Shown: one piece after another, positions 26,153-34,766 of the stretch
Layout of the letters: the number at the start of each line of letters is the position of its first letter
Numbering within the stretch: the stretch's first letter is position 1
Origin: Candidatus Hydrogenedentota bacterium
Lineage (GTDB): Bacteria > Hydrogenedentota > Hydrogenedentia > Hydrogenedentales > SLHB01
DNA length: 64,000 bases
Direction of reading: 5' to 3'
Assembly: GCA_020849535.1 (NCBI GenBank)
Contig: JADLGB010000142.1
Location: 66,688 to 130,687 of the forward strand
Program-made: the position numbers and the translations under genes
The notes under the pieces: generated by a model
Seen by the model: the letters and a program-made list of their open reading frames with translations, nothing else
Database searches by the model: none
Told to the model about the DNA's origin: nothing

Positions 26153-26225
26153 GTCGGACGGATCGGACGGACCGGGCCGATCAGACCGTGCCGTCAGATC
26201 AGTCCGATCCGTCCGATCCGTCCAA
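26150..26225. repeat. GATCGGAC-type palindromic cluster, second site
   Basis: A dense run of CGGATCGGACGGACC-like and CAGTCCGATCCGTCCGATCC-like words forms long imperfect inverted repeats (left half against right half) directly after the ComB-like stop codon. It may act as a transcription end signal, although there is no T-run. Confidence 0.7.
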
Positions 26226-26234
26226 TTCCCCATC

Positions 26235-26263
26235 TTTTCATTCGCGCTTCATTTTGGTACAAT
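26235..26263 (+). promoter_or_regulatory. Possible promoter of the sigma-54 activator gene
   Basis: TTTTCA (26235-26240) and TACAAT (26258-26263) are separated by 17 bases. The start would be near 26270, about 20 bases before the GTG start at 26292, with AAGGTG as ribosome site. Confidence 0.45.
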
Positions 26264-26291
26264 AGGTTTTGATAGCGAATAAGGTGTTTCA

Positions 26292-27659
26292 GTGCGAAGC
26301 GCAAATAATACTAATAGAACGCAAATCCTTGTCGCTCAGCCAGATGTGGCGTTTGCAGCTACTCTGACGCGCTACCTTGAGGGTGACGGCCACGGCGTGG
26401 ACCAGTGCCACGACGCCAAAGGCGTCCTCCGCCTGGCGGGCCGAAAAGCCTACGACGTCATCGTACTCGACCTGCGCCTGAGCGGACAGGGCGACGTGGA
26501 ACTGGTTTCCTACGTGCGCCGGAGCAGTCCGCGGACGCGCCTCATCCTGCTGTTCGAGATCACCAAGCTGGAGCGTGCCCTCGAAGGCATTCGTCGAGGC
26601 GCCTTCTTCTATCTGCCCGAGTCCTGCATGCCGTCCGACGTGGCGCTCGTGGTGAACAAGGCCTTGCGGGATCTGGACAGCGAGGAGACCATCGACCACT
26701 ACGAACAAGGCACCGTTGAAGACCTCGTGGGGTCGTCTCCGGCCATGCGACGCGTGCTCGAGATGATTGCGAAAGTGGCGCCGACGGACAGCACGGTGTT
26801 GCTCTTGGGCGAGAGCGGTACCGGCAAGGAATTGCTCGCGGGCGCGGTGCACCGGATGAGCCGGCGGCGCGACATGCCTTTCATCGCCATCAACTGCGCG
26901 GCATTGCCCGAGCAATTGCTGGAAAGCGAGATGTTCGGGCACGTCAAAGGCGCCTTCACCGGCGCCAGCTCGGACAAACGCGGGCTCTTCGAAGAAGCCG
27001 ATGGCGGCACCATCTTTCTGGACGAAGTGGGCGACATGGCCCTCATCACGCAAGCAAAACTCCTGCGCGTGCTGCAAAACGGCGACATCCGGCCGGTGGG
27101 CTCGACCCGCTCCAAGCGCGTGGACGTCCGGGTCATCGCAGCGACCAACCGCGACCTGGAGAAGGCCGTAGCGCAGAACGCCTTCCGCGAGGACCTCTAC
27201 TTCCGGCTCAACGTGATCCAAATCCGCGTGCCGCCGCTGCGCGACCGCCTGGAAGCCTTGCCCAGTTTGGTCCGCCATTTCGTCGCGCGGTTCAACGCGG
27301 AGTATGGCAAAAACATCACCGGACTGGACGAAGCCGCCCAGGTGCTCCTGCGCAACTACCCCTATCCCGGCAACGTGCGCGAACTCGAAAGCATTGTGGC
27401 GCATGCGGTGATCATGGCGGAGGGCCCGATCATCCGCGCGCCGGACCTGCCCGAACAGGTGCGGCTTGGCGCACGGGCGCCCCTGGCCTTGCCGAACTAC
27501 GCGGCGGACGCCATCCCCACGCTCACCGACATGGAAGCCCAGCTTATCCGCAACGCCCTGGAGCGCCTGGAAGGCAACCAGACCGAAGTGGCCAAGAAGC
27601 TGGGTGTGTCGAGATCCACGTTGTGGCGCAAGATGAAGGAATACGGAATCGCGAAATGA
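26292..27659 (+). CDS. Sigma-54-dependent transcriptional activator with degenerate receiver domain
   Basis: The 455-residue NtrC-type regulator has three parts: receiver (1-130), AAA+ sigma-54 activation domain (about 148-375; Walker A GESGTGKE, GAFTGA loop, Walker B FLDEVGDM) and a Fis-type helix-turn-helix (NQTEVAKKLGVSRSTLWRKM). The receiver keeps the phosphorylatable aspartate (Asp60 in VIVLDLRLSG) but the usual acidic pair is changed (ILVAQPD instead of ILVVDDD) and the conserved lysine is missing (YLPESC instead of the K-P motif). So it may be controlled by something other than phosphorylation. There is no histidine kinase beside it. Confidence 0.92.
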   Translation: MRSANNTNRTQILVAQPDVAFAATLTRYLEGDGHGVDQCHDAKGVLRLAGRKAYDVIVLDLRLSGQGDVELVSYVRRSSPRTRLILLFEITKLERALEGIRRGAFFYLPESCMPSDVALVVNKALRDLDSEETIDHYEQGTVEDLVGSSPAMRRVLEMIAKVAPTDSTVLLLGESGTGKELLAGAVHRMSRRRDMPFIAINCAALPEQLLESEMFGHVKGAFTGASSDKRGLFEEADGGTIFLDEVGDMALITQAKLLRVLQNGDIRPVGSTRSKRVDVRVIAATNRDLEKAVAQNAFREDLYFRLNVIQIRVPPLRDRLEALPSLVRHFVARFNAEYGKNITGLDEAAQVLLRNYPYPGNVRELESIVAHAVIMAEGPIIRAPDLPEQVRLGARAPLALPNYAADAIPTLTDMEAQLIRNALERLEGNQTEVAKKLGVSRSTLWRKMKEYGIAK

Positions 27660-27717
27660 GTAGCCAGCGCCTACCGCGGAACTCGCATTTGGCGGGCGGC
27701 TGGGTTACCTTGGTGAA

Positions 27718-29253
27718 ATGCTGATGGAGCCACGCCCCCCAATCTTGCGCGAGAGCCTGCCACGCCTGCTGGCGTATCTATTCGCGGCATTCGCGCTGCT
27801 GCACGTGGTGTACCATCTCCTCGGAGTCCGCATGGACATGACGCCGCTCGGGGTGTTCATGCAATACGCCGACCCGGAGCTGCTCCGCACCCGCCTGATC
27901 GAAACCTGCTGGTATCTGCACATCCAGCCGCCCCTCTTCAATCTCTTTCTCGGCTGCGTGTTGAAGGCCTTTCCAGGTTCGGAGACGGTCGCGTTCGAGG
28001 TGATCTTCCTGGCCTTGGGATTTGGCGCGTACGCGGGACTCGTCCTGCTCCAGATGCGCCTGGGCGTATCCCGAGTGGTAGCCGTGGGACTCGCCACCGT
28101 GTTCATGGCGAGCCCCTCCTTCATCCTCTACGAACACCTGCTCGCGTACACCCTGCCGTGCGCATTCCTGCTGATCGTGTCTGCGCTGTTACTCGATACG
28201 TTTCTCCGAGGACGGCACCGCTGGGCGGGGTGGTCCTTCTTCATCTGCGTGGCCGTGCTCTGCGGCACGCGGGCCACGTATCACCTCGCGTTCTACGTGG
28301 CGGTGGCAGCCGGCGTGTTGTGGGTGATGAAACCCGCGTGGCGTACGGTCCTCTGGATGGCGGTCGTCCCGGGACTCTTCGTCGCGGGGATCTACGTGAA
28401 GAACCTGGCACTTTTTGGCGAGTTCAGCGCGTGCTCGTTCGCGGGCAAGAATGCTTGGATCAAGACCATCGGCAACCTGCGCTGGGAAGACAAAGAAGCG
28501 CTCGTGCGCGAAGGTTTCCTCTCGCCTGTCTCGCTGGTCAACCGCTACGAAGCGGTGCCCTCTTACCCTGCGGAGTTTCAGCAGGCGGAGGGCTACGAAG
28601 GCATCCCAGTGCTGCGCGAGATGACCAAATCCAGCGGCGAGATTAACTACAACCACCTCGCACAGATCGCGATCGCGCGTGCCTACCGGCGCGACGCGGT
28701 ATACGGGTTGTTTCACTATCCCAAAGTCTTTGTGGCCACGAATGCCCAGGCATGGTTGAACTACATGACACCACCCAGCGAGAAAGCCGCCGATTCCTCC
28801 AACTATCCCTTGCTCAAGCCGCTCGCGGAAGTCTACGACCGTTTTGTTTTCGGTGAAGTCAACATCCCTCTCGAGGAAAGCACGCCGCTTCTCGAGCATC
28901 ATCTCTGGGGCACGAGTCAATACCTTGGACTTCTGGTGGCGCTTCCCCTCCTCCTGGGCTACGGATTCTGGTGTGCCTGCGGACGCGGCCGCGCCAAGCA
29001 CCTCATGACGCGCGAGCAGCGGCTTGCAGTCCTCTATCTTTGTTTCGTCATACTTTATGTGGCGTTGGCCGGGAACACCATGGAACTCAACGAGACCAGC
29101 CGATTCCGTTTTGAAACAGACCCGTTCTACGTTGTCCTGGCAGGTCTGCTCATCCAGCACGGCGCGGCGCGCCTCGCCCGGACACCGCTGTGGCTGCTGC
29201 CCGCCCGCGTCGAACTCCGGCGCGCCGCCACGCACGGCGCCGAACCGGTGTAG
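27718..29253 (+). CDS. Multi-pass membrane protein, GT-C-like
   Basis: The 511-residue protein has about nine or ten membrane helices and an extracytoplasmic region near 230-360. The first outer loop contains ETCWYLHIQPPLFNLFLG, resembling the loop region of GT-C glycosyltransferases and O-antigen-type membrane enzymes, but a clear DxD or DE motif could not be fixed. It is probably an envelope glycosyltransferase, with less certainty than the ArnT-like protein at 59163. Its neighbours downstream are two Kdo/heptose-kinase-like genes on the same strand, which supports a role in lipopolysaccharide or glycolipid assembly. Confidence 0.7.
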   Translation: MLMEPRPPILRESLPRLLAYLFAAFALLHVVYHLLGVRMDMTPLGVFMQYADPELLRTRLIETCWYLHIQPPLFNLFLGCVLKAFPGSETVAFEVIFLALGFGAYAGLVLLQMRLGVSRVVAVGLATVFMASPSFILYEHLLAYTLPCAFLLIVSALLLDTFLRGRHRWAGWSFFICVAVLCGTRATYHLAFYVAVAAGVLWVMKPAWRTVLWMAVVPGLFVAGIYVKNLALFGEFSACSFAGKNAWIKTIGNLRWEDKEALVREGFLSPVSLVNRYEAVPSYPAEFQQAEGYEGIPVLREMTKSSGEINYNHLAQIAIARAYRRDAVYGLFHYPKVFVATNAQAWLNYMTPPSEKAADSSNYPLLKPLAEVYDRFVFGEVNIPLEESTPLLEHHLWGTSQYLGLLVALPLLLGYGFWCACGRGRAKHLMTREQRLAVLYLCFVILYVALAGNTMELNETSRFRFETDPFYVVLAGLLIQHGAARLARTPLWLLPARVELRRAATHGAEPV

Positions 29254-29355
29254 GCCAAATGCCGGTTGCCGGCACGTGTTTGAACGGTATGCATCCGTCG
29301 CGCATGATGGGCGCGTTGTAGAGGCACAAGACCTGGAATACGGGGATCCCATCGC

Positions 29356-30111
29356 TTGACAACCGAGGTGCGACGAAACAGGAAACACGCGATCTTGCAC
29401 CACGCCGATCCTGCCATTGAAGCCGCCCTCCTCGACGGTATCGGATGCGTCGCCGTGACGGGGCAGGGACGCGGCGAGGTTTTCCGCTTTCCGCTGGAAG
29501 AGGGATGGGGCATCCTGCGTCCGTATCGCCGGGGCGGGGCGATCCGCATGTTGCTGAAAGACGCCTACCTGCTCGACAACCGCCCCTTGCGCGAATGGGC
29601 GATTCATGTGTATCTCTTCGATCGGGGATTCGCCGTGGCGGAGCCCCTGGGCGTGGTGTCGGAAAAGCGCGGCATCACATACCGGGGAGCAATCGCCACG
29701 CGGGAAGTGGACGCGCGCGACCTGGGGGAATTTGCCCTAACCGGCGCGCCAGATACAACGCCGGTGTTGGAACGCGTGGGCGCTCACATCCGCACCCTGC
29801 ACGAACTCGGTGTGTACCATGCGGACCTCCAAATCAGGAACATCCTTGTGACGCGGGATAGCGAAGCGATTGTGTTTATCGATTGGGACAATGCGCGGCG
29901 TACGCGCTCGCTGTCCATCATTCAGCGCGCCCGCAACCTCTTGCGCTTGCGACGCTCGTGCGAAAAGAACGGACTTGACGCTTCGTGCTTCGACGCGATC
30001 CGCAAAGGCTACGGCACAGTGTGTGTCCCGTGGTGGCTTGATGCGTTGTATCGCTGCAAAGGCGCCCTGTCAGATGCGGCAAGGCACAGGAAACGCCGCC
30101 ATGCCGGATGA
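29356..30111 (+). CDS. Kdo kinase-like (KdkA/WaaP family) protein
   Basis: The 251-residue protein is a small eukaryotic-kinase-fold enzyme of the type that phosphorylates Kdo or heptose in the LPS inner core. Motifs in order: RPYRRGG (55-61, typical of KdkA), an ATP-binding N-lobe, the catalytic loop HADLQIRNIL (His155, Asp157, Asn162) and the metal-binding IDWDNA (Asp176). The start is uncertain: the frame opens at TTG 29356, and GTG 29368 is an alternative. It overlaps the next kinase-like gene by 11 bases, so the two are coupled. Confidence 0.82.
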   Translation: MTTEVRRNRKHAILHHADPAIEAALLDGIGCVAVTGQGRGEVFRFPLEEGWGILRPYRRGGAIRMLLKDAYLLDNRPLREWAIHVYLFDRGFAVAEPLGVVSEKRGITYRGAIATREVDARDLGEFALTGAPDTTPVLERVGAHIRTLHELGVYHADLQIRNILVTRDSEAIVFIDWDNARRTRSLSIIQRARNLLRLRRSCEKNGLDASCFDAIRKGYGTVCVPWWLDALYRCKGALSDAARHRKRRHAG

Positions 30112-30898
30112 TGCGCTGGGTCCGGAAATCGTTGAAGCGCGCAACGGTGCCCTGCGCGTGACGAGGCGTGCGGAAATTCCCCTGGATCGCGTACTCGAAG
30201 TCTTGCGCGCGCCAGGCGAACTCCTGAAGGCTTCGCGCAAATCGGAAACCCTCCGTGTGAACGATTGGGTCGTGAAACGCAGCCGGAAGGAAGGTGGCCT
30301 CGGTGTACTCAAGCATACCGCGCGGCGCACCCGATACCGGCAAGGATGGGAAGCGGCCCTGCATCTCGAACGGCACGGCGTGCCCATTCCCCTGGCCCGC
30401 GCGTACGTCGAGCGATCCCGGTTCGGCATCGTCTTCGGCAACGTGATGATGATGGATTATCTCGATGGCTGCGTCGACGTCGAGGCCTTCGCCGATGGGT
30501 TGCTGCGCGCAGGGGCCAGCGACGCGGAGATTCAAGGCTACCTGGAACGCCTTGCCGAGACCGTCAATGTGCTGTGTTCAAGCGGGGCGTATCACAGCGA
30601 CCTCGCCGGGAAGAATATCCTGACGCCGGACGGGGAGCGGTTCTACTTCATCGATCTGGATGGAATCGTTTTGAACCGGCCGTATGCGGAAGAACGCCGC
30701 TTGCAGAACCACATTCAGTTGTACGACTCATTCATCGACCGTCTGGGCGACGCCTATCTTGAACCCTTCATCCGCCAGATGCTGCCCCGGCCCGGTAGGC
30801 TCCAATCGTGGATGGCCCAAGTGAAGTCAGGTCAGGCCGTGCGACGCGCACGCACAGAGGCCATTTGGGCGAAGCAGGGCGGCCGCCGGCAGGGGTGA
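30101..30898 (+). CDS. Second LPS-kinase-like (WaaP/InaA-type) protein
   Basis: The 265-residue product is a divergent relative of the preceding gene: the catalytic loop is HSDLAGKNIL (His165, Asp167, Asn172) and the metal motif IDLDG (Asp185). It has an N-lobe lysine candidate in NDWVVKRSR but no RPYRRGG. This suggests a kinase of the lipopolysaccharide kinase (Kdo/WaaP) superfamily with a different substrate. ATG 30101 with AGGAAA seven bases upstream lies inside the previous gene, so translation is coupled. The open frame continues upstream to 29870 but overlaps the previous kinase and has no ribosome site. Confidence 0.8.
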   Translation: MPDDALGPEIVEARNGALRVTRRAEIPLDRVLEVLRAPGELLKASRKSETLRVNDWVVKRSRKEGGLGVLKHTARRTRYRQGWEAALHLERHGVPIPLARAYVERSRFGIVFGNVMMMDYLDGCVDVEAFADGLLRAGASDAEIQGYLERLAETVNVLCSSGAYHSDLAGKNILTPDGERFYFIDLDGIVLNRPYAEERRLQNHIQLYDSFIDRLGDAYLEPFIRQMLPRPGRLQSWMAQVKSGQAVRRARTEAIWAKQGGRRQG

Positions 30899-30928
30899 CT
30901 CCGTTGCAGCTCTCTCGTACCCGATCAA

Positions 30929-31081
30929 GACACAGGCGAGGGCGCCTGTGCCACACGTCTTTTTCCAAACCATAGCTCGTTTGGAACTCTTCGAGCCTTC
31001 GAGCAGACCAAGGGCTGAAGAAAGGGAAGAACAAATTGAGGCGTGGCAAGCGCGTGTGGGACAGGCGCCCTCGCCTGTCGT
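30929..31081. repeat. 153-base inverted-repeat element, copy 3
   Basis: Arms 30929-30957 and 31053-31081 are inverted copies of the 29-base end (right arm with one or two changes). The interior matches copy 2 only when read on the opposite strand, so this copy is inserted in the reverse orientation. Length is again exactly 153 bases. Confidence 0.85.
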
Positions 31082-31131
31082 CCAATCGGGTGTTGCGGAG
31101 TCGCCGCACTTCGGCGCCACCTACGCGACCG

Positions 31132-32499
31132 CTATTCCGGGTCGATTGCGTAGCCTTGCTCGCGGTAGCCGCGCAACTTGTAGGTCAGCGCGCGGCGGCT
31201 GATGCCTAAAGCCTTCGCGGTTTCGGTGCGGTTGAACCCGTGCTCGCGCAACGCCTGGAGGATGGCGCCGCGCTCGATATCCTCCATGCGCGTGACGCCA
31301 CTTGCCTCCGCGGGGGCGGCGGGCTGCCCTGACTGGGCCTGCTGCACCCGCTTAGGCAGGTGCTCGGGCAGAATGAGGTCGCCCTTGGCAAGCAGGATCG
31401 CGCGCTCCATGGCGTTGCGCAGTTCACGTACGTTGCCGGGCCATTCGTACTCCTCCAGGCACGCCATCGCCCCGGGCGAAAAACGTGGCTTTCCTTTCGT
31501 GAACAGCGAAGCGAAATGGTGGGCGAGAGGCTGCACATCCGAGCGCCGCGCGCGCAGAGGCGGCACATAGATTTCGATGACGTTAAGCCGGTAGAACAAG
31601 TCTTCGCGGAATCGTCCTGCTTCCACTTCAGCCTCGAGATCGCGGTTAGTGGCGGCCAAAACGCGCGCGTCGGTCCGCCGTTGCAGGTTGGACCCCACGC
31701 GGCTGAAGGAACCGTCCTGCGTGACGCGCAGCAGTTTCGCTTGAAGTCCCGGCGCGATTTCAGCGATCTCGTCGAGCAGGATCGTGCCGCCGTGCGCTTC
31801 CTCGAAGCGTCCGACACGCATCGAGGTTGCGCCCGTAAACGAGCCCTTCTCGTGGCCGAACAGTTCGCTCTCGAGCAACGTCTCGGGAATGGCCGCGCAA
31901 TTCACTTTCACGATGGGACCGCTTGCGCGCGGACTCCATCCGTGGATGGCGTCGGCGATGACCTCTTTTCCCACGCCACTTTCTCCTGTAATGAGGACGC
32001 GGGTATCGGAATGGGCCACCAGAGATGCTTCGCGCAGGGCATCGCGCATGCCTTGGCTTTCCGCAACCACGCCGGGAGGCGGCGTGAACTCGCCGCCTGC
32101 CGCGAGTGCGGGCGCCGCGGAAATGCCGATGCCCCGGTTGACGCACTGCAGCAGCTCGTCCAGGTCGATAGGCTTTTCGAGATAGTCTATCGCGCCGCTT
32201 TGAATCGCGCCGACCGCGTCGCGCACATCGGCGTACGCCGTGACCAGGAGGATGGGAAGTGCCGGTAGCCGCCTTCTCACGTGTTGCATCAGGGTCAATC
32301 CCGAGATGCCCGGCATGCGCACGTCCGAGACGAGCAGGGCCGGCTGCAAGGTGTCGAGTTTTGAAAGGGCATCCTCGCCGGACACCGCGACGGTCACATC
32401 GAAGCCTTGGGCGGCGAGAAAGGTCTGCAAGAGACTCCGCTGCCCCGGATCGTCGTCCACCACGAGAATCGGATATCGGTGCGCGTCGTCCTTGCTCAT
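31132..32499 (-). CDS. NtrC-type sigma-54 response regulator
   Basis: The 455-residue regulator has an intact receiver (acidic Asp15-Asp17 in ILVVDDDPGQ, phospho-acceptor Asp59 in LLVSDVRMPG, lysine in LEKPIDL), a sigma-54 AAA+ domain (GESGVGKE, GSFTGATS, LLDEIAEI) and a C-terminal Fis-type helix-turn-helix (NRTETAKALGISRRALTYKL). It acts by hydrolysing ATP to open sigma-54 promoters. ATG 32499 overlaps the stop of the histidine kinase gene (ATGA), so kinase and regulator are made together and form a cognate pair. Confidence 0.96.
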   Translation of the reverse strand: MSKDDAHRYPILVVDDDPGQRSLLQTFLAAQGFDVTVAVSGEDALSKLDTLQPALLVSDVRMPGISGLTLMQHVRRRLPALPILLVTAYADVRDAVGAIQSGAIDYLEKPIDLDELLQCVNRGIGISAAPALAAGGEFTPPPGVVAESQGMRDALREASLVAHSDTRVLITGESGVGKEVIADAIHGWSPRASGPIVKVNCAAIPETLLESELFGHEKGSFTGATSMRVGRFEEAHGGTILLDEIAEIAPGLQAKLLRVTQDGSFSRVGSNLQRRTDARVLAATNRDLEAEVEAGRFREDLFYRLNVIEIYVPPLRARRSDVQPLAHHFASLFTKGKPRFSPGAMACLEEYEWPGNVRELRNAMERAILLAKGDLILPEHLPKRVQQAQSGQPAAPAEASGVTRMEDIERGAILQALREHGFNRTETAKALGISRRALTYKLRGYREQGYAIDPE

Positions 32500-34169
32500 A
32501 CGGTTGCCCCCGTTTCATGCGCCAGCGCGATGCCGCCGACGCGAAAGACCGCGCCCGCGTTCGCCTCCCGGACATACTCGATATCCCATTGGTGCGCCAA
32601 AACGATTTGCCGCACGATGGCCAAGCCCAAACCGGTGCCGTTCTTCGAGGTGGTGAAGTAGGGGCGAAACACATCGCTCTCGATTCCGGGCGGGACTCCG
32701 GGGCCGTTATCGCGCACTTCAAACGCGGCCTGGGCGGGGTCGGTCTTGATGATGCGCACCTCGATGGTACCCGCCGCGGGCGCGGCCTCCACGGCATTGA
32801 TCAACAAGTTAAAGAGCACCTGGCGCAGCATTTCCCGATCGGCTTCGAGGATGAGCCGGGGACCCGTTACCCGGAACTCGACCGCCTTGTCCTCGCGGTC
32901 ACTGGCCAGAATGTCAAAGACGCGGTTGACAAGATCGAGGAAATCCACGGCGTCCTTTTTGGGCGCAATCGGTCGCGAGTAATCCAGGAACTGGTTGATG
33001 CGCCCCGTGACGCGATCGACTTCCTCCGTGATCTTGAGTGCCGTAACCTTGGCAGTTGCCGAGGGATCGTTTCCCCGCCCAATCATCTGCGCCATTCCGC
33101 GAATGAGGTTTAGCGGGTTCTTGGTTTCGTGCACGAGGCCCGCCGCCGCCATGTTCAACTCGCGCAGGTGGGTCGTCAGCTCTTCTTCGCGGACGAGGCG
33201 TACCCGCAGATTCGCCGAGCGGTCCACAGCCCGCCATGCGACGCCGAGCGCCAGGCAGGCCAGCAGCGAGGCGAGCACAAACGACCCACGGACCGTGCGG
33301 TCGCGTTTCATTTCCGCCTTTACCGATGCGGTCGACATGGTGACCAGAAACCAGTGCACCCCGCGTTCCCGCACAATCCGCTGGAAACTCTCTTCGTCCA
33401 ACCAGGGCGGACGCTTCGGCGGATGATCGGGGGAGCTCCGGTCGCGCGCGAGGAACAGGGCATCTAGAAATGTCTCTTGCGTGAGGGGACGTCCCGCGAG
33501 GGTTCTGCGAATGGTCTCACGCCGATCCGCATCCAACTCGCTCATGAAGGGAAGGGCCAGGATCTGGTTGACCTGCTCCTCCGTCAGGGGCCGATCGTTC
33601 ATCATGGGGTCGAGCACGCTTCGCGTGCTTTCGTTGAAGAAGTTATCCCAGAGGAAATCGGGAACTCCCGGAGGCGGAGCGTCGGATGGGCCGGGTTCGG
33701 GCCAGTTCCCGTCACGCGCCTTCCCGTCTTGCATCGAAACAATGACGGGCTGGCCTTCGGGTCCGGGTCCTTCGGCGCCAGGTCCCAACGCGACGAGATT
33801 GACAAACGTCGCTGTATCTTCCTCCCAATGCTCGCGCGTGGCCAGAAGCGGAGCGGCCTCCCTTGGTGCCGGTTCACCCGCAGAAGCGGTCACCTCTCCG
33901 GCGGCGTTCAGCAGGACCACGGACTTGGTTTCCGTGGTTTTGGCCAGCTCATCCAGCGCCGCTTTGATGTGCTCTTCCGGGATCAGCCCGAAGCGGCCCT
34001 GCGCGCGCAGCACCACCCCCAACGCGATGCTGAAATCGTTGGCGCGATTCACGAGCGCCGTCCGCGCCGTCCGGTACACGCGGTCGTGTTCGAGCAATTG
34101 CCACACCACGACCAGCAGCCAGGTGGCTGTCAGAACTGCGTATCCTATGGTGTGCCGCTTGTTCATCAT
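32496..34169 (-). CDS. Sensor histidine kinase (NtrB/ZraS-type), partner of the NtrC-type regulator
   Basis: The 557-residue membrane sensor has a first membrane segment at about 8-25, a large periplasmic part (about 30-270, with a proline/glycine-rich stretch near 120-160) and a second segment (SFVLASLLACLALGVAW). The kinase core contains the H box with the phospho-accepting histidine in AGLVHETKNPLN, the N box FNLLINAVEAAP, and the ATP-lid motifs DNGPGVPPG and GTGLGLAIV. ATG 34169 or 34166 is the likely start; the frame is open further to 34226. It overlaps the regulator gene by four bases. The periplasmic signal is unknown. Confidence 0.93.
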   Translation of the reverse strand: MMNKRHTIGYAVLTATWLLVVVWQLLEHDRVYRTARTALVNRANDFSIALGVVLRAQGRFGLIPEEHIKAALDELAKTTETKSVVLLNAAGEVTASAGEPAPREAAPLLATREHWEEDTATFVNLVALGPGAEGPGPEGQPVIVSMQDGKARDGNWPEPGPSDAPPPGVPDFLWDNFFNESTRSVLDPMMNDRPLTEEQVNQILALPFMSELDADRRETIRRTLAGRPLTQETFLDALFLARDRSSPDHPPKRPPWLDEESFQRIVRERGVHWFLVTMSTASVKAEMKRDRTVRGSFVLASLLACLALGVAWRAVDRSANLRVRLVREEELTTHLRELNMAAAGLVHETKNPLNLIRGMAQMIGRGNDPSATAKVTALKITEEVDRVTGRINQFLDYSRPIAPKKDAVDFLDLVNRVFDILASDREDKAVEFRVTGPRLILEADREMLRQVLFNLLINAVEAAPAAGTIEVRIIKTDPAQAAFEVRDNGPGVPPGIESDVFRPYFTTSKNGTGLGLAIVRQIVLAHQWDIEYVREANAGAVFRVGGIALAHETGATV

Positions 34170-34302
34170 TTCGCCCGTTGCCTGGCGCGCCTGTTTCGGG
34201 ACGGCCGGGAACGCCCCTCCCCTCACCCCGCCTCAATCTATCACGAATGCGGCATCAGACGCCCCGGATTTCATCCCGTGTCAACTCCCGCCGTTTGGGG
34301 TC

Positions 34303-34341
34303 GCCGGGGAAGGTCCTTTGCTCGGAAGGACCTTCCCCGGC
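34303..34341. repeat. Perfect 16-base hairpin between kinase and EF-hand genes
   Basis: Arms GCCGGGGAAGGTCCTT (34303-34318) and AAGGACCTTCCCCGGC (34326-34341) pair perfectly around a 7-base loop (TGCTCGG). There is no T-run on either side, so a simple intrinsic terminator is not indicated. It may be a dispersed palindrome or an RNA-stabilising or attenuating structure. Confidence 0.75.
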
Positions 34342-34376
34342 TCGTGAGGGGGCCGAGGTGACAGGGTAGGAAGGAC

Positions 34377-34766
34377 TCAGCCCTCTACGGATGGGATGGA
34401 CTTGGTATCCAAGCTGTGCGGAGCCGCATGTCTGGCAGATGGAAACTCCTCCGGCGTCAACACGCCATCGCCGGTGATGTCGCGGTCCATGAACTCCTGC
34501 AACGTCAACTTGGGTTCAACTGTCTGTGCCTCTTCAAGACTCACCTCGCCGTCGGCGTTCGTGTCCCGCGTGTCGAATTGTCCGGGAGCTGGCTTCGGGG
34601 ATGCGGACGCGTCTTCCGTCGGGATTACCTGCCGGTCTCCGCCGCCATCCATTCGGACGCGTATCGTGTGCGAGGGGGTATTGTCATTCCGCAGTCCGAG
34701 AATCCCGGTCACAAACAAACACGCCGCCCCACTCAGCATCACCGCGCTCAAGATTCCTCTGTACAT
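34377..34766 (-). CDS. Small membrane-anchored EF-hand protein
   Basis: The 129-residue protein has an N-terminal membrane segment (MLSGAACLFVTGILGL) followed by an acidic exported part with two EF-hand loops: residues 68-79 (DTNADGEVSLEE, ligands Asp68, Asn70, Asp72, Glu79) and 96-107 (DITGDGVLTPEE, Asp96, Thr98, Asp100, Glu107). It should bind calcium outside the cytoplasm. The frame is open to 34994, but GGAGGG seven bases before ATG 34766 sets the start. It lies upstream of the sensor kinase on the same strand, 207 bases apart with a hairpin between. Confidence 0.85.
   Translation of the reverse strand: MYRGILSAVMLSGAACLFVTGILGLRNDNTPSHTIRVRMDGGGDRQVIPTEDASASPKPAPGQFDTRDTNADGEVSLEEAQTVEPKLTLQEFMDRDITGDGVLTPEEFPSARHAAPHSLDTKSIPSVEG

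Noticed and set aside
20783-31081. CRISPR array from repeated intergenic units
   Set aside because: The repeated units are few, far apart, inverted-repeat-bounded and of different type from regularly spaced short direct repeats; no cas genes are present.
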